Assembly: GCA_001247695.2 (NCBI GenBank)
Contig: LGRX02027218.1
Span: 17,010-81,009, forward strand
Direction of reading: 5' to 3'
DNA: 64,000 bases
Source of the DNA: Cymbomonas tetramitiformis
Taxonomy: Eukaryota; Chlorophyta; Pyramimonadophyceae; Pyramimonadales; Pyramimonadaceae
Part shown: in pieces, positions 11,517-22,454 of the stretch
Numbering within the stretch: the stretch's first letter is position 1
Layout of the letters: the number at the start of each line of letters is the position of its first letter
Made by a program: the position numbers and the translations under genes
Notes under the pieces: model-generated
The model's input: the letters and a program-made list of their open reading frames with translations, nothing else
Told to the model about the DNA's origin: nothing
Database searches by the model: none

Positions 11517-14100
11517 TGCCAGCCTCTTCGTTAATCACAACCGCGTGTTTTTTACGGCACCGGTCCATTTCCTCGACACATCATGATGATGACACTATGA
11601 CGCCTGGACGCTAATTCATTTACCGATCCGCTATTTACGTTGTTAGTTCTCCTATTTTTCCGAGCGTCGCGCACCTCACCGAAAATTCCAGAAAACATCG
11701 CTGCCAAAAAAAATAGAGGCTGTTACTTCAATATTTTTTGTAAAACATGTGTTTTGATAGCTCTGAGAAGTGGCGAGACGCGGGATGGCGTTGAGGCTGA
11801 GATAACCGCGGGAGTATGCCGTTGGTTTGCTAGTTTTCCGAGCGCCGGCTGAGTCTCACCTTCGCGAGAAAAAGCAAATAATCATTTTCAAGGGCCTAGA
11901 GCGGTTGCAAGTTTGTTTAGACTTTTGTTTACGAGATTTTTGAGGATCGTATGATTTCTGATTTCTCCTTTTCGGCAAAATATGTCGGGAAGAGAGTCTT
12001 TTTTCGTCGTCAGTCGATTTCCCGCTGATCGACCCGGTTTTGGGTTTCAAACGTTTTCCATGGCTAGGCATTATGAGACTCTCGATGCGCCCAGAATTTA
12101 GTGAAAATATTATGTTGGAACACTTTTATTTTTGTCGCAGGCATATCCGTGGGGCTACGAAGACGCTTTTCGACCGGACAGCCGAATTCTCCGATTTTCG
12201 GGTCTGGCGGCAGTGCGTGCCTCTTACGAAAGGATTTCGTCTCTTGTCAAGGTGAGTACACTTTATCAGCCTCTAACCTTATCTGAGGAACGAATATTTT
12301 GGCTTGGTTGGGAGTTTATATGCGCTTAGTTGTTATTTGCTGCATTGTACAACTTATGTTTTGCAGGGATATTTCGCCTTCGCCGATTACAGTAGAAACG
12401 GCCAAATGAAAACGTTTCTATACGTGGGTGTGGCAGTATAAAAGTTCCCAAATGCCAGAATATCTTGGAGTTCGCCCCGAACAACTCTAGCTTTACTGAG
12501 TATCTCACCACTTGTGACACGGAACCGATAAATCTATCCCACCGCACTGACCAGAAAGTTCGGGTATGCAGCCTCTTTGGTGTGACAGTCTGGAAGTTTG
12601 GCGAATGCCACTCCAGCTTGGGCTTAAACCCAATCACGCCTAGCTTTCTCGAGTCCTTCGCCATATGTGGTGAAGGGTTCGAGAAAGCTACTCGACAGAA
12701 CTGCGCGGACCACACAGTTCAGGTGTCATCAGCACATTTGGTGTGGTAGTCTGGAGGATTGGCAAAAGCCACCCCAGCTTGGGATTGACCCCAATCACGC
12801 CTGGCTTACTCGAGTTCTTCGTCACGAAGGATGAAGAACTCGAGTAAGCCACCCATTGGAGCTGTAGAATCGTGCAGCTCCGTCGGTTTCCAACTCCCCG
12901 GAATTTCAGAACCCTACGAACCCTGAGCACTTCACAAGTCTGCATTCCTTGCATCTGCATCCCTTAACGTGTAGCTAGGCACGCAGCTGTATTTCCGTCC
13001 TCTACTGCACAATGATACTTTGTTGCATGTTAATGTTTGGAAATTGCACATGTGTGTGTTCGCGAATATCACAGGTATTCATTCTCCATAGCACGGCTTG
13101 ATCGAGACGAAGCTTTGTAGCACGGCCGCATTCGAACGAACAGAAAACTGTATTATGTGTGGGTGTGTTATGTATTAAAAGCAAAAGGTTATATTTGACT
13201 AAATATGCTTCATGGAAAACTAAGTGAAATAGCTAGTTAGCGCACGAGCATACAGTACAGGGCACTCTGAGGAGTGATAATTTGGAAAGGCTATGGCCCG
13301 CCCCAAAGGTTAGAGGTGGCTTTCATAGAAATGCAACACACCGTCGTTGCTGAAATACGCCTAGGCTGAATTTAGGAAGCCAAATATACTATCCCATATG
13401 GGTGGATTCTCATCTTACACCACACGTACACGCATACGCATATATACCCTATATACGATATGTCATTATGGGAATATGAGCGATTTGTATTGTGATGCGA
13501 CGCCCTTGAAATATTGGGAATCATGCACAATCGAGGTTACCATCAACTTTTTAGCATCGAAGTACGTTAGTAACATCGTACTATATGCATATAAATGTAA
13601 CGATTGCATCGGAATTCGAAACCCAAACCCTTATTGGCCTTTTCCCCCCGCGAACTCTAGCGTGTGTTCAAAATATGCCATGCTTGCACCACAAGGCATG
13701 ATTTCTTGTGAAGCAAGGCATCAAACTTGCTAAAACGATATCCGAACTGAAGTCATATGATACCAATGTCACCCTGAAACGATATTTGCGCAATAAATAC
13801 TATGTGCGCACAAACCCTATGAATTCGGGTTGTATAGGGGGATTTCAGGCAGCTGTAACACCCCTAATTACCGAGAACCAATAAATTTTGAGGTCACCAT
13901 CGTTTTCCTCAACATCGAAATGGGTTATAACCATTGAATTTTGAATCTAAATGCAATACTAGCATCAGAATTCAAAACCCAAACCCTTATCGTCCTCATT
14001 TTTGGCATTTCGTGGTGATGTGGAGCGGAACCAGCTCCCGGATTTCGTGCGGCATTCGCACTCCCAACCCGACGCCATTCCACACTACGTTCTTCCAGAG
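11517..14100 (+). other. Leader of element B, non-coding
   Basis: No convincing gene. It contains a diverged tandem duplication with hairpins (12575-12890, listed separately) and a second diverged duplication: about 13530-13640 and 13888-14000 share the GAGGTNACCATC...AACCCAAACCCTTAT pattern. In the composite model this is the remaining 5' untranslated region of element B. Confidence 0.45.
12575..12890 (+). repeat. Twin ~160-bp repeats, each with a covarying 22-23 bp stem-loop
   Basis: Copy 1 forms a stem of 12641-12663 with 12668-12690 (loop TATG); its three mismatches are G-U pairs as RNA. Copy 2 pairs 12802-12823 with 12830-12851 (loop ACGAAG, 21 Watson-Crick pairs and one G-U). Where the two copies differ in the stem the partner base has changed too, at four positions at least. 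A smaller TTGGG/CCCAA hairpin precedes each large one. Confidence 0.65.
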
Positions 14101-15445
14101 ATGAGCGCGGACCGCGTCTCCCTCGGCAGCCGCCTTCGTGCTGCGAGGGGTTCTCCTGGAGGGCATTCCTCCGCCAGCCCCACTTCATCGGCTAGCCCTG
14201 ACCGTGGCGGCGCTGGAGGCTCGATTGTACGCATGTCGCAATTGACCGCCAAGCCAACGCCAGTCTCTCGGGCGGCCACCTCTGCGGAATTTCACGCTGA
14301 CCCTTCGGTTTGGGTCTCCACGCCTGTGAAGCCCTCTCAGCGTACGGAATTCGCGGACAAACTCGACTACGCCTTCTCCTACGGCGAGGAGTTGGCCAAG
14401 CTCTTACGGACACATGGCTTCAAGAGCTCCGTCGGCCTTACCCTTGATGGGCCTGAAGCTGAGTCGGACTTCGCGGTCTTGCTCGCCAACATGGCCCATG
14501 TTTTCGGGCTTGTTTCCCGTGATGACATCGCCAAGCTTCTGGATCTGGACGACGAGTACTCCGACTACCACATCGTCCTCAACGAGCTCGTGTATGCCGT
14601 CCTCCCCACGGTCCTCCGCTCCACTGCCCTCACCCTGTATGAGGAGTCCGTGGAGGTGCATCCCCGCGATGGCCGCTGCGCATTGCAGCGCCTTCGTTTC
14701 CATGTGGAGGGCATCGGGGACCCCGACACGCATCGCTTCTGGGTCCGCCTCAGGGCAATCATTCTCGACGAGACCGTCGACCCCGCCCCGCAGCTCGCGG
14801 CCTTCCGCACGTTGGCCGACAAGCACAAGAAGATCCACCCCCAGTACGGCGACACTGACATGGTCGCGGACCTCTACAGCGTCCTTCGTACTTCTGCGGC
14901 CGTCTCCCCCCACGTCGCGCCACTTTACCTGGTGGTGTTGCGCGACCTTGGGGCCAACGTCCCCTTCACCTTCGCCGCCCTCACCTTGCGCATCGCCAAG
15001 GTGTTCCGTGACGAGTACACCTTGGCCCGCCTGTCCGCGCCTTCCCCTCCGACATCTGGTGGTGCTGGGCGCGGTGGTGCTGGCGGCGGTGGTGGCAGGG
15101 GCGGTGGCGGCAGTGGTGGCGGTGGCAAGCCCACCGTCGGCTCCATGCATGCCCTCGGCTGGAAGAAATTGGCGCCCCCCGTCGGTGAGTGGAAACCCGT
15201 CCGCAATGCCCGCTACCTGCAGTGGGAGGGCACCGGGCTCGTTTGTGTCACCTGCTTCCGCCTGTGGGCGGTGACTACGGGCCACCTTGACACCGATGGC
15301 GTGTGCCCCTACTCCTGTTTGGCATCCTTCGCTCCGGGACGGGCGCCAGCGACCGCCCCCACGGCGGCCCCTCCTCCTCCGATGTCGGCGTGGCCGCCTG
15401 CGCCACCGCCGGCAGCCCGTGCCAACTCACTGCAAGCATTGGAGC
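14101..15445 (+). CDS. gag-like protein of element B, first part
   Basis: The open frame continues upstream only from a non-ATG codon at 14002; the first in-frame ATG (14101, MSADRVSLG) is preferred. GC-rich coding differs sharply from the AT-rich leader. Residues about 1-60 are Ser/Gly/Arg-rich, the middle is helical and Leu-rich, then a long Gly/Arg tract occurs at about 15060-15126, followed by a possible zinc-binding segment CVTCFRLW with later H and CPYSC. A Pro/Ala-rich tail ends at the hAT insertion. Joined to 17197-17465 the coding length is 1614 nt, an exact multiple of three (537 aa). No pol follows. It would act as the structural protein of retroelement particles; family assignment rests on position and composition. 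Confidence 0.55.
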
Positions 15446-17188
15446 TAATAAATTCCCCAAATTTCGCTAAAATTCACCTAAATTTATTTCGCAAATTTCG
15501 CATGGAGGCCCCTAAATTTCTCGCGAATTTCTCCGAAAATTTGCCCCTCTAAAATAACTGCCCAAATTTCGCATAAATTTCCCAAAGTTTTAAAGGGGGT
15601 TTACAACTTATATCTGATACGTTTGATAACTTGAAATGACGACATTGAACTCCTCTACACGCGACACGAAATTACGCGACGAAATTGCGCGAAATAAGGT
15701 ATTTATGCATGGTTTGAGGCTTCTAGCATGCATGCACAATGAATGTGGCTGTAGTGGGAACGGTATGTGCGACAGTAGGCCGAGGACAATAGGTACTAGT
15801 GGGAATAGTAGGTACCACAAGAAATGGGTATCGGATTTTGGGTTTTACTAATCCTATCACAACAAACAATATTGTTGGATTTGGCACGCCGACAGTGTCA
15901 TCATCATCTGTGTCATCACCGATATGGTTCGACTACTATGACTTCTTCACTGTCATCAGCGCCATCTCCGATATCGACTTCGGTAGTCAGACAGTTCATA
16001 GCATCTGTCATTTCCACATCTGACACCTTAGGGGCTGTCATCACATTCTTTCGGCGGAAGCTATAACACTTCGTATTATCTTGTGTATAGCTTCACAGTT
16101 TCACGGTTGACATATGCGAGCGTAGCACCTTGTCTTGTAGTGCTTCACTGTGTGTTTGTTTTCACAGGTTTGCGCCCACCACCGGCCTAAGGTGGTTATT
16201 TAAAACCGCCAATTATGGCTGGCTAAAGCCTTTATAGGGGCTCGGGGCTGAAGATCGGGGCATGAGGTTCTAGGACGCACTAGTCACGAAAGGGGTAGAG
16301 TGAGAGAGAGGATGATTTTCCGTACGTGAGCACAATTGCCTAGGACTAAGATGGACCGGTCTAGCTAGCCGCAGTCTCCGAAGCAGCACGCGCGTCAACA
16401 TCAAGCCTCACGACACGATCGCCACCCTCTCTTACCCTATCCTATTTCGCGGCTGTAAATATATCGTAATTTCGCTTCGTGGCTGTAAATGTATCGTAAA
16501 ATATATCGTCGTGTTTGTCTATAAACGATCGGTACGTATGCCAAGTTTCAGCCGGAAAGACCCCGTGACTCAAAAGTTATTCAAGGTCAGGAAACCCTAT
16601 TATTTACGGTTAGTATATAGCCACAAGAAATGGGTATCAGATTTTGGGTTTTACTAATCCTATCACAACAAACAATATATCGTTGTGTTTGTCTATAAAC
16701 GATCGGTATGTGTGCCAAGTTTCAACCGGAAACTCTTCAGTTTCTTCTTCCTCAACTTCACTCTCGAATCCATCATCGTTATCCGCATAGCAACTAGCTA
16801 GTTGACTAGCCCAGCCTTCATCCCCCATTTCGACTGTTCCTTGGTGCGGTCGGGTGCGCTGCGTGTCAAGTCCTGCTTCTTTGTTGATATGCGAACTCCA
16901 AGACCTTACGAGCACAACGAAACCGTGCAGAACTGTGGTTTCATGTTGTGGGCGCGATCAGACGATTGTACAAACGGAGTGTAAGCCGTAGGATTGCGGG
17001 GGATCGCGTAAAAAGTCGCGAAATTCGTCGATCGCGTGGGTTTCGTCAAATTTCGCGACTCGTTGAAGATTCCGCGGTCAAATTTCGCGATTTTACCCCC
17101 CAAATTTCGCGAAATTTCAAAAAAATTTGACCGGAGAAAAAGCACCCAAATTTCGCAAAAAAATTCGCGAAATGTGGGGAAGGGGCTA
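15446..17188. mobile_element. hAT-like non-autonomous transposon inside gag
   Basis: It is flanked by the perfect 8-bp direct repeat ATTGGAGC (15438-15445 and 17189-17196), the duplication length of hAT elements. The ends are imperfect inverted repeats (TAATAAATTCCCCAAATTTCGC left; the complement of TAGCCCCTTCCCCACATTTCGC right). Both subterminal regions are studded with AAATTTCGC boxes. The interior has two pairs of direct repeats (15819-15885 with 16622-16680; 16500-16560 with 16675-16733). No transposase is visible. It interrupts the gag frame of element B. Confidence 0.8.
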
Positions 17189-17196
17189 ATTGGAGC

Positions 17197-17465
17197 CCCC
17201 GCCGCTGGACGACTCCACTCAGCCGGGTGCGGCAGCCATGACCGTCCGATTCTCGGGCGTTGACCTCTGCGATGAGCAATCCGACGAGGAAGTGCCTGAT
17301 GCCACGCCGCCGGCTTTCCATGCCGTCCACGGTGACGACGACGAGGAAGACTGGCCGGCATTCCGCTCGTCTCCTGTGTGGATTCGGTCTTTCTCTGGCG
17401 GCACGGCTGCAACGGTGTCGATCACCGACGTGACACCGTCCGGTGCATCGGCAAAGACCCCTTAG
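17197..17465 (+). CDS. gag-like protein of element B, C-terminal part
   Basis: The frame resumes immediately after the second ATTGGAGC and is in phase with 14101-15445 once one target copy and the insertion are discounted. It is acidic (a run of Asp/Glu near 17335-17350) and ends SGASAKTP followed by TAG at 17463. The 3' LTR follows within about 40 bases, so no room is left for pol. Confidence 0.5.
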
Positions 17466-17505
17466 AGCATCGGGACCCATGCCCTGCAATCCTACGTAGA
17501 GCCAC

Positions 17506-17895
17506 TGTTGTGAGTCAGCTACTTGGCATTCTCGTTAGCTGGACCTTAAAGTCCCCTGGACTTATAACATTTGTATCTCTAGGGTTTAGGGTTGGGTACT
17601 GCCTTGGCACCTCACCTCTTCGGGGTGGGTGGTGTCATGGGAACAGTGACTTTAGCCCCCCCACTGTAAGGGGGTGGCAGTCCTGTCCGCCTGTGTCACC
17701 CCTCGACCCGCGGTGCCGTCTTGCCTGGCACGGTCATGCTCAGTTCAGGGAATAAAACACTCCCCGTATATTATTCAATCATCTTCGCACTGTGAAACCC
17801 GAAGCGCCTGCTTGACAACTTTGTTCTAGGTTTCCGTGACATATATATATACCCGACTCCGTCAACTACATATATATATTTCACTGTTTCTGTCA
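17506..17895 (+). repeat. 3' LTR of element B
   Basis: The last 237 bases are shared with 1-237. The left limit is a guess: TGTTGTGAGTCAGC at about 17506 is a plausible TG start. It contains a GGAATAAAAC polyadenylation-like box and two ATATATATA tracts. A related but diverged LTR tail lies at 25240-25490. Confidence 0.5.
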
Positions 17896-18033
17896 GGCGG
17901 CTACATATAAGCAATCCCAATATTAACGCTATAAGTATTTAATCTTGGAATTTATCTCCGTCGCGTTTTTAAATATGGTCTTAATACGCGGTACTGCCCA
18001 CCATCGTCCTCAACCTACTCTTGTCCCCAGAGC

Positions 18034-18240
18034 TTATGGATGAAAATAGACATTTAGGGTTTGTAACTCTGTGGGGTCCATAAGCTCTGGCATGACTCGG
18101 CAGGCCTCCAAATCGATGTCCTCCAAAGTGCACACCACTTCAGGGGCTTCAGCAGGAGGGCCAAACAAACAGAAGTTCTGCTCAACACATGCCCAGAAAT
18201 TGACCTGATCTCTAGTTATGGTCTTATGGAGGTAAACGTC
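18034..18240 (-). CDS. Terminal exon of an unrecognised host gene (68 aa)
   Basis: Read on the minus strand, GCAGTTTTCAG at 18241-18251 is a good splice acceptor followed by an open frame that begins DVYLHKTITRDQ and ends LQTLNVYFHP then TAA. The composition is ordinary globular protein with several Cys, Trp and acidic residues, unlike the surrounding AT-rich DNA. It lies downstream of, and on the same strand as, the RecQ-type exon and could be its last exon or belong to another gene. The family is not recognised. Confidence 0.35.
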   Translation of the reverse strand, partial: DVYLHKTITRDQVNFWACVEQNFCLFGPPAEAPEVVCTLEDIDLEACRVMPELMDPTELQTLNVYFHP

Positions 18241-18750
18241 CTGAAAACTGCCCGGTTTTCAGTGAGCTGCAAAAGTCTGGCACCAAAATCATTCAAAATT
18301 ACATAACTTTAGCGTACTCTATCCAACTTCAACAAAGTATATAGAAAACTTCATTAGTTTTTCACGACTTACGCACTCCAACCATTTGTTTGTACAAATA
18401 AATGGGCTAAATCTCCATATTGTGACTTGGCCGACCTAGATGTTGATTCATAAGGGAGGGTATCGAGTCGTTAATCTTCCGTATTAATGCTCTTTCCGCA
18501 TGATTTCGAGTATTCTATCAGTATGCTACCTTTCGATGTTTGGCCATTACAATATGGTTGATCACATTATCCTACTGAAACACCTTTGAATAACGTTGAT
18601 ACATATAATGCCACATTATTGATTATTCGTACGAGGTGTTACGCTCTGAGAAGTCGATGACTATAATCATATCAAATTTTAATTTACCATGATATCGGAG
18701 TCTTTATCTGGGCATAACACAATGACACAAGGAGCCGATGTTTCGTTATC
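18241..18750. other. AT-rich gap, possibly intron
   Basis: No open frame of note. A consensus-like donor (ATG followed by GTAAAT on the minus strand, about 18690) lies downstream of the RecQ-type exon, so part of this stretch may be intronic. Confidence 0.3.
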
Positions 18751-19149
18751 TTAAGCAGGGGCGGATTTCCGCCTTCGACGAGCATTTGCCAGTGGAGGTG
18801 AGGAAGCAGCTCTCTTCCCAGCGATTCCCGCGCTCGCTGCTCGCCGTGGCCTTGTTGATTTTTTGGGGATTGAGGATCTTGATTCGCGGCAAGCATCGCA
18901 CAAATTGCTACACAACTTTGTGTCACCTTCCTCCGCGAAGTGCTCCATAAGTAAGCGATGTCTGCATATTTCCTTCACATTTTGAGAAAATTGTTCTATT
19001 TCGACCAATTTGCGCCTCCGTGCCTCCTTCGTGACCAAATCCTTTTGAAAGTTTTTCCTAATCACTTGAACAGTTTTTGCTGAGAACAACATCAGGCACT
19101 TGGCAATTGCCCCATCTCTGCCGGCCCTGCCAACCTCTTGGACATACGC
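18751..19149 (-). pseudogene. RecQ-type helicase, C-terminal part of a disrupted exon
   Basis: The minus-strand frame resumes with YVQEVGRAGRDG, which is helicase motif VI of RecQ enzymes (Q..GR.GRDG). It continues through LMLFSAKTVQVI to the RecQ zinc-binding segment with CRHRLL...CSNLCDACRES, then a Lys/Arg-rich tail to TAA at 18751. RecQ proteins are ATP-dependent 3'-5' DNA helicases acting in repair and recombination in the nucleus. The upstream half of the exon is at 22710-22926; the two are separated by a TR-GAG element with a TACGC duplication (19145-19149 and 22710-22714). Without the insertion the frame would be continuous. Whether another intact copy exists cannot be seen. Confidence 0.75.
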
Positions 19150-19404
19150 TACCGGAATATCCAAGTACACTAGATATCAGAAAGTCCCGTACTCGTGTGG
19201 ATAAACTGTATAAGATAAATAAACCCTAAGCTAGATATACCCGGAACGGTCTCGGACGGTCTCGGTGTCTAGCCTACCTGTGACACAGCGTGTGTCACAG
19301 TACGAACCTACAGATCAGTCAGTAGTCCAGTGTTGGTCCTAGGAATCTGTCATAGGGGCCTGCACCGGGACTCCCAGTCAGGGCTGCCTATACAGATTTC
19401 AGCA
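19150..19404 (-). repeat. 3' LTR of TR-GAG copy 1
   Basis: Base-for-base the same as 22455-22709 on reading. It is bordered by TACGC at 19145-19149 on the host side. Confidence 0.9.
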
Positions 19405-19731
19405 CACCACCCCAGCACTGTGGGTGGTGACTGGCTAGGAGAGTCAGAAAATGTAAGATACTAGTGTTAGGGCAGAAGCTAGGTGACAAGTCTAACTGCC
19501 AATCCAACTGTGCTATTCTGATACACAAATTGGAAACCTCTAGGTAGCACGTGAACAAAAGCATACGGGCAATTAAGGCACCGCTAAACAAGTGAAAAGA
19601 ACCGTGCTAGCAAGTCAGTTTGAAGATTATAAAGGTGTCAAAGCAAAACATAAACCAGATTGAAGAAGTCCTTAAGGTCACGGGAGTTCTGCACACCACC
19701 ATGTCGGTGTGCCTCCAGAGTGAGCAAGAAG

Positions 19732-22317
19732 TCAATCGACAGTACCAAAGTAGTCAGCGGTGGCCTCACGGAAGTCCATCCCATAGTAGGAAGTAAAGTA
19801 ACCAGCTCCATAATAGTGCCCCGCATCAAGAGGACCGCTCTCATGTAAGGCCATGCCGTAGTAGAATGCCATGTCAATACCCAAATCCGCTTGAGCTGCC
19901 TGAAATGCTAAAAAGCTCAAAGTGTCAGGAGGCTCGGGCGGCTGAAGCTGTGGCACATCGCCAGCTAACAAGAGATCCCGAGCTGGCATCACCGAGTCAA
20001 TAAAATCATTCGTAGAGTAAAATGACGGAGCCTCCCAACCGAGATCACCACCAGGCGAAGGCATCTCCGTAGCCGGTGCACATGCCGACACAGCAGAAGC
20101 TGTGGACGCCGAAACAGACACACCTGCAAAAGAAATGCACAACAGAGAGAGCACCGCGAGAGCGCCGATCGCCGGCGTGCCAAAGCCGAAAGGCGGCACA
20201 CCGCATCCGATAGCACCGGACGGAGCCCGCGGCTTCACCGCGAAAGTACCGTCGGCGTAATCCTCGTAGTCGTCCGTGTCATAGCCCGTCAGGTCAGACG
20301 GGTGGACGGCGGCGTGATTCACCGTCTGCACGAAGCCTCCGAACTCACCGCATGTCGCCTCTGTGGTGGTCACCCGCGCCGATTGAACTGGCGCGGGCCG
20401 TACATCCTTCGCCTGCGAAACAGGCATAGCAGGGGCCGGCACGGCGGACGCCGATGCCGCCGCACCACCTGCCGGAACCTGCCCCTCCGGTGTGATCCCC
20501 GCCGCAGCGGCAGGGCCACACACCAGAGCCGACGCATGCTCCTCAACCGCACTCCCAGGAACAAAGGATGCGTGAGTGTAATGTACCTTCTCTTGGGCGG
20601 CCTGAACCTCAGTGGTGAGGGCATCAAGCCGCCGCAAGATGTCCTCGTCGTCCGCGCCGTCGGCCGCAGGCTGCACGCTGAAGCCGTAGGCCGACACGTC
20701 GATGCCGCCAACACCGCCCGCGGAAAGCACAGCGGGAGGACCGTAAGCCGACGCCGCACGGGCGAAGGCCTCCGGACCATCATCCGCAGCCTCCTGGAAG
20801 ACCTGCACAAGCGCCAAGGTGTGGAGGCCCTCCGCATCCTCCTCCTCAATAGGAATGCAGAAGGCCGCTGCCGTGGCCGACGAATGCTGGCGCCCACCAA
20901 GAGGGCAGTCGCGGTACGCGTGATAGGTGTCACCTTTGCCCGCTTTCCGGCAGCGGTGGCAGAGGGGTTTCGCCTTCATGTTGTCCCTGTCGAACCCCAC
21001 AGACGGTGCCGGGTGCACACCCACCCGATGGCCTCGCGGATGCTGCTTACCGCGCGGCTGCGGCTGCGGCTGTCGCTGAACCGCACCCGTGCGATTGCCT
21101 TGCACGAGCGCCTTCAAGGCGGCGATCTCCTCGAGCAGAACGGCGTACTCAGACGACGTGATAAGCGCAGAGGGCTTACCGCTCGCCCCCAGTGTCTGCT
21201 TCTCACGCGCTGACGCCCCCTCGTCCGACTGTGCCCATGCCTGGAAGATGGCCACGACGAGGGCCTGGAGCGAGCGGAGAGTCACCCCGCTGAGGTCACC
21301 CGCAAGCGGATAACGCACCTTCACCGCCGCGTAGAAGACCGGGTCGAGGCGGTTGTACAATGAGAGCTTGCGGGTCTCGTCGGTGGGTTGCCAGTCAGGA
21401 GCGCGGTTATCCCGCACCAGACGTTGCTCGCGAGCCAAGATCGGCTGCGGGTCAACGCCCGCGGGATAACGAAGAGCCGCGTGCTCCTGCTGGTGACTCT
21501 CGCGTAGGGCTGCCGGTACGCTCCCCTTGATGATGTCGATAAGGGCACGACGTCCATCTCGGTCAGCCGAAGAGTCCGTACCCCGAAGCCAAGTGTCGGC
21601 CACAGAGTTGCGCTCCACGACGAGGGCCAAGACGTCATAGAGCAGTCCATTAACCTTCTCGATAACCAAAGAGGTGGGGTCGTCGAGGTCAAAGGGGGTC
21701 AAGTCCAGCCCAGCGGACTCAAACTCGGTACGAAGCTGCACCACCAGCTCGGAGAGGCGGTCCGCGTCGTCAGTGCCACGATAATGATGTTTCTTGGAAC
21801 CAAGGATATCCTCGCGGATACCCTTGGCCCAAGCCCGATGTAAACGCCCCTTGTACACCGCGTCAACCGTGGCATGTTGGTCGACTAGGTGCTTCCGCAA
21901 CGCGACAGCGGTGTCGGAGTTGCTGGAAGCAGCAGGGGGCACCACAGGTGGGGTGCCAGCGGTCGGAGTGTCCCGAACCGCATCCAAAAGCCGTATTGAG
22001 GCGTCCAAATCGGAGTCCTTCAATAGGCGTTTGCGAGCTCGAGTAGATGTTGCCATACTGTTGAAAGCCAGAGAAAAGATGATGCGCGGCAGCACGTTTG
22101 GGTGTTGTGGCGGAAATGGAATGAAGACGTAACGGCAGAACGTGCGGAGCGGCGAAAAGAGCGTGGGGCACTTGCAAATGTCGATGTGGTCGAAGGTGTC
22201 CGGAGCACCAGCCCAAAATACGTAAACCAGCGGGATCAGTGCAGGCAGAACAACGCAAATGAACATTGCCACAACCGAGCAATAGCAACGCGCGGTGCCC
22301 ATGACTCGCAGCCGCAA
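19732..22317 (-). CDS. gag-like protein of TR-GAG copy 1
   Basis: The open frame is 861 codons. The conventional start may be Met88 (22056, MATSTRARKRLL) because residues 1-87 contain a hydrophobic stretch (about 12-37) unusual for gag; the truncated copy 2 keeps the same 87 residues with few changes. A zinc-knuckle-like CHRC...H....C (CX2CX9HX4C) lies near residue 420, after a basic Gln/Pro/Arg segment, as in nucleocapsid domains. The C-terminal third is Ala/Pro-rich and acidic with a second hydrophobic segment (ALAVLSLLCISFAGVSV). It is inferred to be the particle structural and RNA-binding protein of the element. No protease or polymerase motifs were found. The frame is intact, consistent with recent activity. 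Confidence 0.7.
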   Translation of the reverse strand: MRLRVMGTARCYCSVVAMFICVVLPALIPLVYVFWAGAPDTFDHIDICKCPTLFSPLRTFCRYVFIPFPPQHPNVLPRIIFSLAFNSMATSTRARKRLLKDSDLDASIRLLDAVRDTPTAGTPPVVPPAASSNSDTAVALRKHLVDQHATVDAVYKGRLHRAWAKGIREDILGSKKHHYRGTDDADRLSELVVQLRTEFESAGLDLTPFDLDDPTSLVIEKVNGLLYDVLALVVERNSVADTWLRGTDSSADRDGRRALIDIIKGSVPAALRESHQQEHAALRYPAGVDPQPILAREQRLVRDNRAPDWQPTDETRKLSLYNRLDPVFYAAVKVRYPLAGDLSGVTLRSLQALVVAIFQAWAQSDEGASAREKQTLGASGKPSALITSSEYAVLLEEIAALKALVQGNRTGAVQRQPQPQPRGKQHPRGHRVGVHPAPSVGFDRDNMKAKPLCHRCRKAGKGDTYHAYRDCPLGGRQHSSATAAAFCIPIEEEDAEGLHTLALVQVFQEAADDGPEAFARAASAYGPPAVLSAGGVGGIDVSAYGFSVQPAADGADDEDILRRLDALTTEVQAAQEKVHYTHASFVPGSAVEEHASALVCGPAAAAGITPEGQVPAGGAAASASAVPAPAMPVSQAKDVRPAPVQSARVTTTEATCGEFGGFVQTVNHAAVHPSDLTGYDTDDYEDYADGTFAVKPRAPSGAIGCGVPPFGFGTPAIGALAVLSLLCISFAGVSVSASTASAVSACAPATEMPSPGGDLGWEAPSFYSTNDFIDSVMPARDLLLAGDVPQLQPPEPPDTLSFLAFQAAQADLGIDMAFYYGMALHESGPLDAGHYYGAGYFTSYYGMDFREATADYFGTVD

Positions 22318-22454
22318 AAGACGTCTACCGTAAAATCATGTCCAAATCCTAGTCGCACCCAAACGCGCAAGTGCGCACCACCTCTTCAAGCGGCTGCTTA
22401 GCCAATCATGGCCAAGATAGCAAGTGGAATGAAAACGTGGATGGGGCCACGACC

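Larger units (their letters stand above)
1..17895 (+). mobile_element. LTR retroelement B, gag-only, with nested insertions
   Basis: Bases 1-237 and 17659-17895 are the same sequence with two mismatches, and both copies end in TCTGTCA. I read the first as the tail of a 5' LTR that begins outside the window and the second as the tail of the 3' LTR. Between them lies one gag-like gene (14101-15445 joined to 17197-17465) and no reverse transcriptase or integrase, which fits a terminal-repeat retrotransposon with only gag, mobilised in trans. The interior holds a TA-flanked transposon with a LARD element inside it, and a hAT-like element inside gag. Removing these leaves an element of roughly 5 kb. 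The 5' target duplication cannot be checked. An alternative is two unrelated copies flanking older DNA, but the gag continuity argues for one element. Confidence 0.6.

Noticed and set aside
14414..15274. 286-codon plus-strand frame overlapping gag
   Set aside because: Ser/Pro/Arg-rich out-of-frame reading of the same GC-rich gag.
14404..15285. 293-codon minus-strand frame opposite gag of element B
   Set aside because: GC-rich shadow of the gag frame; low-complexity translation and no motifs.
18684..18926. 80-codon frame overlapping the RecQ exon
   Set aside because: Out of frame with the RecQ motifs and without similarity.
20302..21213. 303-codon plus-strand frame
   Set aside because: Arg-rich antisense shadow of the TR-GAG gag gene.
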